From Emticicia sp. 21SJ11W-3 (lineage in GTDB: Bacteria; Bacteroidota; Bacteroidia; Cytophagales; Spirosomataceae): a stretch of DNA of 64,000 nt. Within the stretch, counting starts at the first letter, position 1; each line of letters begins with the position of its first letter. The notes beneath the pieces are model-generated. The model was not told where the DNA came from, did not search any database, and saw nothing but the letters and a program-made list of their open reading frames with translations. Shown one piece after another: positions 43,474-51,922 of this stretch. The position numbers were made by a program, and so were the translations under genes. The DNA lies in NCBI RefSeq assembly GCF_024138715.1, contig NZ_CP092074.1:2108001-2172000 (forward strand), in the 5' to 3' direction.

Positions 43474-44478
43474 TTAATACCGGTTTATTTTAATTGAAGA
43501 AAGACCGGCATCTGCATCAATCTTTATTTTTTTAGAGGTGCTTTCGTAGCCCGGTGTTCTCCATAGCCCGCTTTTAACTTTTTCAAAGCCATCCAGTTCT
43601 TTAGAGTTCAGCGCGCCGTCCATGTGTAATTCGCAGCCTACACCCTGCGGAACACTGATTTTTACGCTTGTAACACCAGAATTAATGTCTACGTCTACGT
43701 TATCAACTTTATCGCCCAGTTTAACATCAATGTCGGTGGCTCCGGTGTTCAGGTCTAGTCTTTTAACTTTGTAATCACTGAAATCAAAATCCAGTTCACC
43801 TGCGCCAATGCCCATTTCAATGTCCCATACAGGGGCTTTGTTCAGTTTAATCAGCACAGTATTGTTTGAATTTTTATCGCTGTCAAAATTCAGGTTAAAA
43901 CCTTTTCCTTTTTTACCTTTTTGCTCAAATTCAACTGTTTTTATACCATTATTCACTTCTTCGGTAAGGGTATATCCGGTTTTGTAACTCAGGTTGGTTT
44001 TAGCTTCAAATAGATTGGATGTTGTTTCTTCCAGGTCAAATTCTGCAGCACCACCCGCCAGTTTCAATTTGGCTTCCATTACGTCTGTTCCCATCGGAAC
44101 CGAGTAGTCGTTTTTGTATCCATCATTGCTTGACGAGTCACTGTCTGAGTTATAGTTGTCATCATCATCATCGTCAATGGTTACGTGCCAGTCGTTATCA
44201 AACTCGTCTTTGAAATTGCTTACGCCGTCATCAACACAGGTAAAAATGCCAAGAGGTATAGCAAAGGCAATTAACAAAGCAGAGGCGGCATTAAAAGCGG
44301 TACGACTGCGATTCAGGAAAGCAAAGACCCCGGCTAAAATCAGCATTAGTGGCCAGAAGCGGGCAATCTGGCGAAAAGACCAGTTGAGTTCGAACCAGTC
44401 AAGATTGGTGCCCAAAAACAGGATACCTATCACAATAAGTATGGCACCCAGAAAGATATTACTGCTTTTTCGTTCCAT
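43474..44478 (-). CDS. LiaF-like membrane protein (DUF5668-type helices plus beta-helix domain)
   Basis: 334 residues. Four membrane helices in the first 100 residues (LiaF/DUF5668-like: NIFLGAILIVIGILFLGTNL), then an Asp/Asn/Ser-rich linker at about 100-125 with a run of Asp, and a beta-helix domain (LKLAGGAAEFDLEE, MGIGAGELDFDFSDY, NTGATDIDVKLGDKVDNVDVDINSG) like the C-terminal part of LiaF and DUF4097 proteins. Probably an envelope-stress modulator acting with the two PspC proteins encoded upstream. Confidence 0.82.
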   Translation of the reverse strand: MERKSSNIFLGAILIVIGILFLGTNLDWFELNWSFRQIARFWPLMLILAGVFAFLNRSRTAFNAASALLIAFAIPLGIFTCVDDGVSNFKDEFDNDWHVTIDDDDDDNYNSDSDSSSNDGYKNDYSVPMGTDVMEAKLKLAGGAAEFDLEETTSNLFEAKTNLSYKTGYTLTEEVNNGIKTVEFEQKGKKGKGFNLNFDSDKNSNNTVLIKLNKAPVWDIEMGIGAGELDFDFSDYKVKRLDLNTGATDIDVKLGDKVDNVDVDINSGVTSVKISVPQGVGCELHMDGALNSKELDGFEKVKSGLWRTPGYESTSKKIKIDADAGLSSIKINRY

Positions 44479-44514
44479 TGTGTTATGAGTTTAGAGCCCT
44501 GTTATTTACCTGAT

Positions 44515-44568
44515 GGGTAATAAAAACCCTTCCCCGTTTTTTAGGTGATACTCATAGCGGGAAAGGGT
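44515..44568 (-). terminator. terminator after the larger PspC gene
   Basis: ACCCTTTCCCG pairs imperfectly with CGGGGAAGGGT (minus strand, arms 44558-44568 and 44526-44536) and a T-rich tail follows. It lies before the LiaF-like gene, so readthrough would be needed for joint expression. Confidence 0.65.
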
Positions 44569-44584
44569 AAGGGAGTGAGCGTTA

Positions 44585-45058
44585 TTAAAGGTTAATATCT
44601 GAATCTTGTTTTGGATAATTCGGAAAATTATCATCCTTACGGTCTCTGACAATTAACCATACACCTAAACCAACCAGAATAAGTGGCCACATCTGGCCAA
44701 TGTATCTCCAGAGGTTTATGTGAAACAAGGTATTAAATGAGAAAATAATCCCAAGAATAATGAGGATTGCTCCTCCTACCAGATTATTGTTTTGATTGCG
44801 ACTACTCATAGTTGTATAATTTGAGGTTTCTGAATTAATAGTTCCGGTACTTGCTGGCGCTGTAAAAACATAAGGGTCTTTTACTGGTAATACAACCCAT
44901 AAAATAATGTAAGTCAATACAGCTGGAAACGGGGTAAAAAACAATAGTACAAAAACAGCCCGAATAAGTGTAACGTCGGTATTAAAATATTCTGCCAAAC
45001 CCTGAGCTACCCCGCCCAATTTTTGGTTTTGAGTTATACGATAAAGTCTGCCTTCCAT
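44585..45058 (-). CDS. PspC domain protein with LiaI/LiaF-type membrane region
   Basis: 157 residues. PspC domain at 1-65 (LYRITQNQKLGGVAQGLAEYFNTDVTLIRAVFVLLFFTPFPAVLTYIILWVVLP), then two more membrane helices (about 95-140, LVGGAILIILGIIFSFN, MWPLILVGLGVWLIV). PspC proteins sense membrane stress in the phage-shock response. Second gene after the short PspC gene. Confidence 0.92.
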   Translation of the reverse strand: MEGRLYRITQNQKLGGVAQGLAEYFNTDVTLIRAVFVLLFFTPFPAVLTYIILWVVLPVKDPYVFTAPASTGTINSETSNYTTMSSRNQNNNLVGGAILIILGIIFSFNTLFHINLWRYIGQMWPLILVGLGVWLIVRDRKDDNFPNYPKQDSDINL

Positions 45059-45073
45059 TTTTTTTATATTTGT

Positions 45074-45096
45074 GGGGCAGGTTTTTCATCTGCCCC
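45074..45096 (-). repeat. hairpin between the two PspC genes
   Basis: GGGGCAG (45074-45080) pairs with CTGCCCC (45090-45096). It lies 15 bases before the start codon of the larger PspC gene, without a T run, so it might limit translation or mark RNA processing. Confidence 0.5.
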
Positions 45097-45117
45097 CGGT
45101 TAACTTTTCTGTGTCTC

Positions 45118-45339
45118 TCAGGAATTTATGATGATGTTGTTTTCTCTCATTATCGATTCCTTGGTTGGCATTATCATCCATAGAACAATGTATGGGATAA
45201 CCGACGGGATTGGAGCAAAGAATGCTACCACAAATAATACCCGTACCAATGTAACATCAATATCAAAATACTCAGCTAGTCCGGCAGCTACACCACCCAA
45301 CATTTTGCTACTTTTAATTCTATACAATCGCTTTTCCAT
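45118..45339 (-). CDS. short stand-alone PspC domain protein
   Basis: 73 residues, almost only the PspC domain (RLYRIKSSKMLGGVAAGLAEYFDIDVTLVRVLFVVAFFAPIPSVIPYIVLWMIMP), closely similar to the N-terminus of the next gene, so the pair arose by duplication. First gene of the PspC cluster, with a strong -7 box at 45397-45404. Confidence 0.92.
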   Translation of the reverse strand: MEKRLYRIKSSKMLGGVAAGLAEYFDIDVTLVRVLFVVAFFAPIPSVIPYIVLWMIMPTKESIMRENNIIINS

Positions 45340-45396
45340 TTTCTTTATTTGTTTATGTTGTTTAGTTTTTCAACCACTATTGTGTGATTGATGAAA

Positions 45397-45404
45397 CAAA
45401 GATA
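45397..45404 (-). promoter_or_regulatory. -7 box of the PspC operon
   Basis: On the minus strand TATCTTTG matches TAnnTTTG exactly, 58 bases before the start; a CAAA (TTTG on the minus strand) at 45431-45434 is a possible -33 element at rather wide spacing. Confidence 0.5.
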
Positions 45405-45631
45405 TGGGCTAAAAACGGTACTATGTATAGCAAACTACATGAATGGAAATTTTTAATGTCAAAGGGATAAATTGATGGACGATTTCACGAAACAATGTCC
45501 GGAATTTCTCAATTTTTCAATAAATATGTGTAGATGCCTTTTAACAAATATAATGAAAAAAGTAGTAGAGTAAAAATAAAATTCTGATAGTCAGACTTTT
45601 AGGTATTGTTTGGTAGAAAATGTACCTGTGG

Positions 45632-46234
45632 TTAGTCTATCTCCAATAATTCCAGAATTTCGCTCAGTTCATCATAATCTTTATAACCGGGCCTAATCTC
45701 GTGGGTGCCTTTCAGGGCAATGCCTTTTATAGATGTATCTGCCAGCAATTCATGAATTTTGTCGGCATCAATGCCAAAGCCCAGAATTACAGGGTGTTCC
45801 TGCGCATATTCTTTCAGACGGAACAAGAAGAAATCACTCAATTCTTCACCTTCTATCAGGAAATACTCAACAAACGAGCCATAAAGTTTCAGGTAATCTT
45901 CCAGATACGTACTTTCGGCCTTAACTTTAAGAATAATAGGTTTACCGGCATCGGCAATTCGTGGCAATAAGCCCGGGTCGGCAATTTGTAGCAGGTCAAT
46001 TTCATAGTTTTGCAGCAAAGCAATAACTTCATTATAGTCGGTAGTTTCTGTCTCACCCACAATTTGCACACCGGCAACCCACGACTGAATCTCTTTCAAT
46101 TTTTCAGGAGGGGTGTAATCATTAGAGAATTTATCCATCACAAAGCCAATCATTTCAACGCCCATACCTGCACAGTAACGTGCATCAGATAAATTAGTGA
46201 TATTACTTACTTTAACCAGTGTTTGTAGTGCCAT
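45632..46234 (-). CDS. degenerate phosphoribosylanthranilate isomerase-like (TrpF-like) protein
   Basis: 200 residues with the TrpF barrel pattern: VKVSNITNLSDARYCAGMGVEMIGFV at the start (KICGIT in true TrpF, so the catalytic Cys is Ser here), DLLQIAD in place of the VQLHG motif, and GIALKGTHEIRPGYKDYDELSEIL near the end (SGVE..PGxKD in TrpF). The fold is kept but the acid/base Cys is lost, so it is probably not the tryptophan-synthesis enzyme. No trp genes are near. It stands alone, divergent from mnmA. Confidence 0.8.
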   Translation of the reverse strand: MALQTLVKVSNITNLSDARYCAGMGVEMIGFVMDKFSNDYTPPEKLKEIQSWVAGVQIVGETETTDYNEVIALLQNYEIDLLQIADPGLLPRIADAGKPIILKVKAESTYLEDYLKLYGSFVEYFLIEGEELSDFFLFRLKEYAQEHPVILGFGIDADKIHELLADTSIKGIALKGTHEIRPGYKDYDELSEILELLEID

Positions 46235-46301
46235 TGCAGAAATCTATTAAAATTAGGCTTCAAAATTAGTTCAGAACTATTCAGAATCAAATTCTGTTGA
46301 G

Positions 46302-46309
46302 TAATTTTG
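46302..46309 (+). promoter_or_regulatory. -7 box of the mnmA promoter
   Basis: TAATTTTG is an exact TAnnTTTG match. A hairpin-forming palindrome CAGAAT-CAA-ATTCTG lies just upstream at 46282-46296 and could be an operator. The predicted leader is about 45 bases. Confidence 0.55.
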
Positions 46310-46329
46310 CAGATTAATTAACTAAAACG

Positions 46330-46346
46330 GTAGACTTTGAATCTAC
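46330..46346 (+). promoter_or_regulatory. tRNA-Gln anticodon-arm-like hairpin in the mnmA leader
   Basis: GTAGA (46330-46334), a seven-base loop CTTTGAA, and TCTAC (46342-46346) form a 5-bp stem and 7-nt loop exactly like a tRNA anticodon arm: U33, anticodon UUG (Gln), A37. MnmA thiolates U34 of tRNA-Gln, -Glu and -Lys. No other tRNA arms surround it. Confidence 0.5.
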
Positions 46347-46359
46347 GACTGTTATTATC

Positions 46360-47463
46360 ATGAGTAAACACGGACGAATTCTGGTCGCCATGAGTGGCGG
46401 CATCGACAGCTCTCTGGCAGCAGTACTGCTACATGAGCAAGGGTACGAGGTCATTGGTATGACCATGAAAACCTGGGACTACGCCTCTTCTGGCGGAACA
46501 AAAAAAGAAACAGGTTGTTGCAGTCTTGATTCAATTAATGATGCCCGTAACATTGCTGTTAGTCTGGGTTTTCCGCATTATATTCTTGATATCAGAAATG
46601 AGTTTGGCGATTATGTAATTGACCATTTTACCGGAGAGTATCTGGCTGGCAGAACCCCAAACCCATGCGTACTTTGTAACACACACATTAAATGGGATGC
46701 GCTTTTGCGCCGCGCCGATAAACTTGATTGCGAGTTTATAGCCACCGGGCACTATGCCAATATCAGAGAAGAAAACAGACGGTATGTGATATCTAAGGGG
46801 GTAGATACCTGGAAAGACCAGAGTTATGTGCTTTGGGGTGTATCGCAGGAAAGCCTGTCGCGTACCCAACTTCCACTGGGGCATCTTAAAAAAACAGAAA
46901 TCAGGGAAATGGCTACCGAAAAGGGATTTTTTGATTTGGTAAATAAATCTGAATCTTATGAAATTTGTTTTGTGCCAGATAACGACTACCGTGGTTTTTT
47001 GAAGCGGAGAGTTGAAGGCCTTGAAGAAAGTGTAAGAGGCGGCAACTTTGTAATGCAGGATGGCCGGGTGGTTGGTAAACATGAAGGATATCCTTTTTAT
47101 ACCATCGGGCAGCGTAAGGGTCTGGGTATTGCCCTTGGCAAACCGGTTTTTGTTACTGAAATCAGAAAAGATACGAACGAGGTTGTATTGGGAGAAGAAA
47201 AAGACCTTGAAAAAGACGGAATGATGGTTGGCAAGCTGGTAATGCAGAAATATGAAAACCTGATTGACCGTCCGCTTGAAACCATAACCAAGGTGCGTTA
47301 CAAGCACGAGGGTTCGCCGGCTGAAATCATACAGGAAGGCGATAAAATGAAAGTTTTGTTTCATGAACCTGTGAATGGCATTGCACCTGGCCAGGCCGCT
47401 GTTTTCTATGAAGGAGACGATGTAGTTGGTGGAGGATGGATTCTGAAGAGTTTCAAGCAATAA
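46360..47463 (+). CDS. mnmA: tRNA 2-thiouridine(34) synthase MnmA
   Basis: 367 residues. PP-loop SGGIDSS at 12-18 (usually SGGVDSS), the NPCVLCN motif with Cys103 and Cys106, the persulfide Cys203 in YEICFVPD, and GQRKGLGIALGKPVFV. It adenylates and thiolates U34 of tRNA-Lys, -Glu and -Gln. The leader contains a hairpin resembling the anticodon arm of tRNA-Gln. A single-gene unit with its own promoter and terminator. Confidence 0.96.
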   Translation: MSKHGRILVAMSGGIDSSLAAVLLHEQGYEVIGMTMKTWDYASSGGTKKETGCCSLDSINDARNIAVSLGFPHYILDIRNEFGDYVIDHFTGEYLAGRTPNPCVLCNTHIKWDALLRRADKLDCEFIATGHYANIREENRRYVISKGVDTWKDQSYVLWGVSQESLSRTQLPLGHLKKTEIREMATEKGFFDLVNKSESYEICFVPDNDYRGFLKRRVEGLEESVRGGNFVMQDGRVVGKHEGYPFYTIGQRKGLGIALGKPVFVTEIRKDTNEVVLGEEKDLEKDGMMVGKLVMQKYENLIDRPLETITKVRYKHEGSPAEIIQEGDKMKVLFHEPVNGIAPGQAAVFYEGDDVVGGGWILKSFKQ

Positions 47464-47532
47464 GGCTTTCAGAGTTGCGTTTTATTGTTTAATTGGAGGA
47501 TTTAACACGTTATTCAGAATAGTTGAGATTAA

Positions 47533-47571
47533 AAGTGCGCCAGTTTCTTATAAACTGGTGCACTTTTTTTA
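47533..47571 (+). terminator. Rho-independent terminator after mnmA
   Basis: 14-bp stem AAGTGCGCCAGTTT/AAACTGGTGCACTT (47533-47546 with 47552-47565, one G-T pair), 5-nt loop and T run. Confidence 0.85.
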
Positions 47572-47602
47572 TGATGTAGTAACAATTAAGTTTACAGGTC
47601 GT

Positions 47603-47610
47603 TATATTTG
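47603..47610 (+). promoter_or_regulatory. -7 box of the subtilase gene
   Basis: TATATTTG matches TAnnTTTG exactly, 21 bases before the ATG at 47632, giving a very short leader. Confidence 0.55.
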
Positions 47611-47631
47611 GGATAATTAACGGCATATTCA

Positions 47632-49266
47632 ATGAGAAAGATTTTACTATTCGTTTCAGTATTTATTTATCAGTTTTCGGCTTTGGCACAAAACCAGTAT
47701 CTGGTGGTTTTTAGAGACAAAGCTAACTCTACGTATTCCGTTAACAAACCAAAAGAGTTTCTTTCAGAGCGTTCAATACAGAGACGAGCCAAACAGAAAA
47801 TAGCCGTCACCGAAAGAGACCTGCCACCTAATACGGCCTATCTGGCTGAACTATCTAAAGCCGGTGCAAAAGTTTTGTATAAATCCCGCTGGCTGAATGC
47901 AGCGTTGATAGAAACCAATACCGCCACATTAGATAAGATTCTGAAATTTTCTTTTGTTAAGGGTCTGGAGGGCGCTGGCGATATCCGCAATGCCCGTTTG
48001 AATACCGATGCCGGCGTTAAAACCAAAAAAGATAAATTTGCTGCTGAGCGCACCACCGACAACGGCTTATCGCAAACCCAGTTAGCCATGTTAGGTGCCG
48101 ATAAGCTGCATCAGCGAGGTTTCAAAGGTGAAGGTATGCTGATTGGCGTGCTGGATGCCGGGTTTTTGAATGCCAATAACCTAACTTTTTTTAAAGATTT
48201 ATATGCCGAAAACAGGGTGGTTGGAACCTACGACTTTGTAGCCAATGAAAAAAGCGTTTATGAAGACGATAACCACGGCACACGTGTATTGTCTTGTATG
48301 GCTGCCTATGAAGATGGTAAAATTGTTGGTACGGCATACAAAGCTTCTTATTTATTGTTGCGGACTGAAGATACGGCATCTGAAACCAGACGCGAAGAGG
48401 CCAACTGGCTTTTTGGTGCTGAAATGGCCGATAGCGTAGGGGTAGATGTTATTAATTCTTCTTTAGGATATACTACTTTTGACGACCCAAGACAGGACTA
48501 CAAGCGTACAGATCTTAACGGAGACAGAGCCCTGGCAACACGGGCGGCAGATTGGGCAGCCCAGGCTGGTATTTTGGTAGTTACATCTGCCGGAAACGAG
48601 GGTAACGATAGCTGGAAATACATTGGCACACCTGCCGATGCTGATTCGGTGATTGCAGTGGGGGCTGTATCTGCCTCAAGAGTGATAGCTTCTTTTAGTT
48701 CTTATGGCCCTTCTGCCGACGGCCGGGTAAAACCTGAGTTGGCCGCTATGGGGCAAAGTACATTGGTAGGCGGGGCAAATAATACTATTGTAAATAGCAA
48801 TGGTACTTCGTTTGCTTCTCCATTGCTGGCTGGTTTTGCAGCTTCTTTCTGGCAGGCTTATCCTGAATTTAACAATATGCAGATACGCGATTTTCTGATA
48901 CGGTCTGCCAGTCAGTACGAATCACCAGACGACAGACTTGGTTATGGAATACCCAATTTTGAAAAAGCAGCTCAACTGGCAGAACTTGAACAGCTAATAG
49001 CAGTTATAAAAAAAGAAGGTAGAGACGTGGCCGTTTTCCCAAATCCGTTTAATGAAAAAACAGGAGCCGTAAAAGTGTGGATACTGAAAGATAATGCCGG
49101 CAAAAACTTTGAGTTTAATCTTGTAGACATGACCGGAAAGGTTATCTGGTCTATGGTTACTGACCAAAGATATGTAACGTTGCCATCAGACTATTGGCAG
49201 GCCAATTATATTTTAAAAGTAAAAGGAGAAAATCTTAATTTTTCTACCAGGGTCATAAGAAATTAG
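47632..49266 (+). CDS. subtilisin-like (S8) serine protease exported by T9SS
   Basis: 544 residues. Signal peptide 1-20 (ending SALAQ); catalytic triad D175 (GVLDAGFLN), H215 (DDNHGTRVLS) and S393 (NGTSFASPLLAG); a C-terminal type A T9SS sorting domain at about 465-544 (VAVFPNPFNEKTG, FNLVDMTGKVIW, YILKVKGENLNFSTRVI). It should pass the outer membrane through T9SS and act on the cell surface or outside. Alone in its unit. Confidence 0.95.
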   Translation: MRKILLFVSVFIYQFSALAQNQYLVVFRDKANSTYSVNKPKEFLSERSIQRRAKQKIAVTERDLPPNTAYLAELSKAGAKVLYKSRWLNAALIETNTATLDKILKFSFVKGLEGAGDIRNARLNTDAGVKTKKDKFAAERTTDNGLSQTQLAMLGADKLHQRGFKGEGMLIGVLDAGFLNANNLTFFKDLYAENRVVGTYDFVANEKSVYEDDNHGTRVLSCMAAYEDGKIVGTAYKASYLLLRTEDTASETRREEANWLFGAEMADSVGVDVINSSLGYTTFDDPRQDYKRTDLNGDRALATRAADWAAQAGILVVTSAGNEGNDSWKYIGTPADADSVIAVGAVSASRVIASFSSYGPSADGRVKPELAAMGQSTLVGGANNTIVNSNGTSFASPLLAGFAASFWQAYPEFNNMQIRDFLIRSASQYESPDDRLGYGIPNFEKAAQLAELEQLIAVIKKEGRDVAVFPNPFNEKTGAVKVWILKDNAGKNFEFNLVDMTGKVIWSMVTDQRYVTLPSDYWQANYILKVKGENLNFSTRVIRN

Positions 49267-49330
49267 ACGAATATCCGGCTGAAGAATAGCGCCATCGATA
49301 TTTAACTTTTATGGGCATCTGAATTTTAAA

Positions 49331-50203
49331 TTAAATTAGCTTATAATTTTTATATTCGCCGATCCGCCAGCCTGTCAGGCGTTCAATGAAAAACAAAACC
49401 TTGTTTTTTAAAGAGTACTTTTTTTCTGCTACATTGAAATGAAAGTTCCAGTCGGCATTTTCAATTCTACTACGCATTACTTGAGGGTGTGTTCCATGAA
49501 ATACACTTAACGAATCAATTTTAGAATAATCGAATTCGGTATCTGCCAGTTGCATTTTCTCTATTTCTTCAGGTGTATGCCAAAGCGCATGGAAACTCCT
49601 GACTTTTTCGGCCATTTTCTTTGGGGGCCTTACCCAACCGTAATGGTAAATATGCGCATCAATAGGTTTTACACACAACTTGGTATTATCTGTTTTTCTG
49701 AAACCCTGGGCATCGCGGTAAGAAACCACGTTTCCTGTATGTCTGAAAACCCTTATTTCGTTTCTATACCATTTTCTGGAGTCGGCCACATAATTAAACG
49801 ATCCATAAAAGTGGGTGTACTTAAATAGTAAGCCTTCTACTTCTAAATCAGCCGCATATTGTTTCATAGCCAGCCTGATGGCATGATGGTATTGCTCATG
49901 CACTACCTCGTCGCACTGAATATAAAAGGCCCAGGTGGTATCTTTACTGATGGCATCAATTGCCTTATTGGTTTCTACTGCCAGTACACGTCCACCAGTT
50001 TTCAGGGTTTCGTCCCATTCGGTTTCAATAATCTTTATTTTATCCGATTTTATGGATTGAATGAGCGACAGGGTCTCGTCTTCTGATTTTCCGACGGCAA
50101 CTACAAATTCATCACATAGGGGTAAAACCGAAGTGATGGCTTCCAGGGCAGGGTAATCGTATTTAATAGCGTTCCGTACTATGGTAAAACCTGTTACTTT
50201 CAT
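49331..50203 (-). CDS. family 2-like glycosyltransferase
   Basis: 290 residues. GT-A-like fold: FTIVRNAIKYDYPALEAITSVLPLCDEFVVAVGKSEDET, with a QCDE motif in the place of DxD (FYIQCDEVVHEQY), then variable acceptor region. It overlaps the NUDIX gene by 4 bases (ATGA), so translation is coupled. Product unknown; no other glycan genes nearby. Confidence 0.85.
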   Translation of the reverse strand: MKVTGFTIVRNAIKYDYPALEAITSVLPLCDEFVVAVGKSEDETLSLIQSIKSDKIKIIETEWDETLKTGGRVLAVETNKAIDAISKDTTWAFYIQCDEVVHEQYHHAIRLAMKQYAADLEVEGLLFKYTHFYGSFNYVADSRKWYRNEIRVFRHTGNVVSYRDAQGFRKTDNTKLCVKPIDAHIYHYGWVRPPKKMAEKVRSFHALWHTPEEIEKMQLADTEFDYSKIDSLSVFHGTHPQVMRSRIENADWNFHFNVAEKKYSLKNKVLFFIERLTGWRIGEYKNYKLI

Positions 50204-50742
50204 AATGCCCTTAGTGTTTTTCGTACCATTCTCATCATTGATTCAGAATCATTCAGGCTTTCAACGCTTGCAAGTTCAACCCACTGCAGGCCGTTTGATT
50301 CTTCGTTTACTAATAAAGGTAGCGTTTTATCGGCGCTGAACAAAAAACGAACGTCATAATGCAAATGTGCCGGTATGCCTTTTCGTTCGGGTATAGGGTG
50401 TATATCAATGTCAAATATGTCGTTGCTTAATATATCTATGGCATTCAGGCCGGTTTCTTCTTGTGCTTCTTTCAGGGCAACGCGTAGAACGTCATTATCA
50501 CCGTCGCAATGTCCGCCGGGCTGAAACCATTTGTTCAGTTTTCTATGATGCATCAATAATACAAACTGGCCTGAATCGTCCAGAATCCACGCTGACCCCG
50601 TTACATGCCCGATAAGCAGCTCTCTGTCAAAGCATTGATCATTGTTTTGAACAAATGCTGTCATTTGTTCTTTCATGGCCGATTCACCGGCATCAGCTCC
50701 TGTATGATTGTGAAGCAATTCAAGCAATTTTTTTCGATGCAT
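50200..50742 (-). CDS. NUDIX hydrolase
   Basis: 180 residues. NUDIX box GGHCDGDNDVLRVALKEAQEETGLNA (the G-x5-E-x7-REUxEExGU pattern, here with EAQEETG); an N-terminal region HNHTGADAGESAMKEQMTAFV precedes it. Hydrolyses nucleoside diphosphates linked to another group. It overlaps the glycosyltransferase gene by 4 bases, suggesting that the two work together, for instance on a nucleotide-sugar. Confidence 0.88.
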   Translation of the reverse strand: MHRKKLLELLHNHTGADAGESAMKEQMTAFVQNNDQCFDRELLIGHVTGSAWILDDSGQFVLLMHHRKLNKWFQPGGHCDGDNDVLRVALKEAQEETGLNAIDILSNDIFDIDIHPIPERKGIPAHLHYDVRFLFSADKTLPLLVNEESNGLQWVELASVESLNDSESMMRMVRKTLRAL

Positions 50743-50807
50743 ACCTCAATTTATTGTTAATTTGCATCGAAAATTAGTTTAATAAAACAACGAAACATCA
50801 CAATTAC

Positions 50808-51689
50808 ATGAAAAAAATTACGACTTTTATTACAAGTTGTTTATTGTCAGCAACTTATACTTTTGCTCAGGTTGCTCCTGCTCCAAGCCCGGCCGCTACG
50901 GTGTCTCAGGTTGTTGGTACTACAAAAATTTCGGTTGATTATTCCCGCCCTGCCTTAAAAGGCCGTGAGATATTCGGTAAGTTAATTCCGTTCGATAAAG
51001 TGTACCGTACAGGCGCTAATGCAGCTACAAAAATTGAAACCTCGGCAGATATAACCGTGCAAGGCAATATACTGAAAGCCGGTAAATATGCCATTATGTC
51101 GATACCAAATGCCAATAGCTGGACAGTTATTTTCAGCAAAGACCTGAATGTTACAGAGCAAAATTATAGTCAGTCAAACGATGTTTTGCGTGTAACAGCC
51201 ACCCCGAAGGCAGTACCGGCGGTAGAATCATTCACTATTGATTTTTCTGATGTGAAAGACGATGCAGCCAACCTGAATATTTCGTGGGAAAAAACCAAAG
51301 TAACTCTGGCTATTGGTGTTGATAATGTAAAAGCCATGGAAGCAGCGATTGCCATTAAAAGCAACGATGCAGCAGCGGCATTTCAGCAAGCGGCAGAGTA
51401 TATGTTTCAAAAAGGTCTTGATTTGAATAGCGCGTTGTCGATGGTCGATAAATCATTGGCTCTGAAAGAAAATTTTCGCAACAACTGGGTGAAAGCACAG
51501 ATTCTTGACAAACAAGGTAAACCTGCTGAAGCATTGGTTTTTGCACTTAAAGCACAGACTTTAGGTAACGGCGACGGCGTTTATCCGTTCTTTAAAGACA
51601 GTATTGAAAAGGGAATCAGCGAAATAAAAGCTAAAATTCCTGCTGTTCCTGAGCCGGCCACAAATACAAAAAAGAAAAAGAAGTCCTGA
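50808..51689 (+). CDS. secreted DUF2911 protein
   Basis: 293 residues. Signal peptide (MKKITTFITSCLLSATYTFAQ), then the DUF2911 pattern TVSQVVGTTKISVDYSRPALKGREIFGKLIPFDKVYRTGANAATKIETSADI...LKAGKYAIMSIPN...WTVIFSKDL, followed by a helical TPR-like region (about 190-280) and a lysine-rich end. Function unknown, common in Bacteroidota. Followed by a strong terminator. Confidence 0.9.
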   Translation: MKKITTFITSCLLSATYTFAQVAPAPSPAATVSQVVGTTKISVDYSRPALKGREIFGKLIPFDKVYRTGANAATKIETSADITVQGNILKAGKYAIMSIPNANSWTVIFSKDLNVTEQNYSQSNDVLRVTATPKAVPAVESFTIDFSDVKDDAANLNISWEKTKVTLAIGVDNVKAMEAAIAIKSNDAAAAFQQAAEYMFQKGLDLNSALSMVDKSLALKENFRNNWVKAQILDKQGKPAEALVFALKAQTLGNGDGVYPFFKDSIEKGISEIKAKIPAVPEPATNTKKKKKS

Positions 51690-51712
51690 TTTGATTCAGA
51701 GCTTTTGAATTG

Positions 51713-51749
51713 TCCCGGCCATGAATTAAATCTGGCCGGGATTTTTTTT
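51713..51749 (+). terminator. Rho-independent terminator after the DUF2911 gene
   Basis: Perfect 9-bp stem TCCCGGCCA/TGGCCGGGA (51713-51721 with 51733-51741) and eight T. Confidence 0.9.
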
Positions 51750-51922
51750 GCAGCAGATTCAGAAGGCAATTCAAAGAAAATCATTCAGTTATTTGATGAA
51801 ATAAGATTTCCAACTAATTTTAAGTCATTAAGAAACTAAACCGGACCCAATGCGAATTATGGTATAGAGTAAAGGCACTCAATTACTAATTTGCTTAATC
51901 AACCATTCACTCATTACCTTAA

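Noticed and set aside
46321-46360. A complete tRNA gene at the mnmA start
   Set aside because: Only an anticodon-arm-like hairpin is present; no D-arm, T-arm (no GTTCGAAT-type sequence) or acceptor stem can be formed.
51690-51922. preQ1 riboswitch before the queuosine precursor transporter
   Set aside because: No preQ1 aptamer stem and A-rich tail pattern could be placed in the leader; only a terminator and a weak -7 box are seen.
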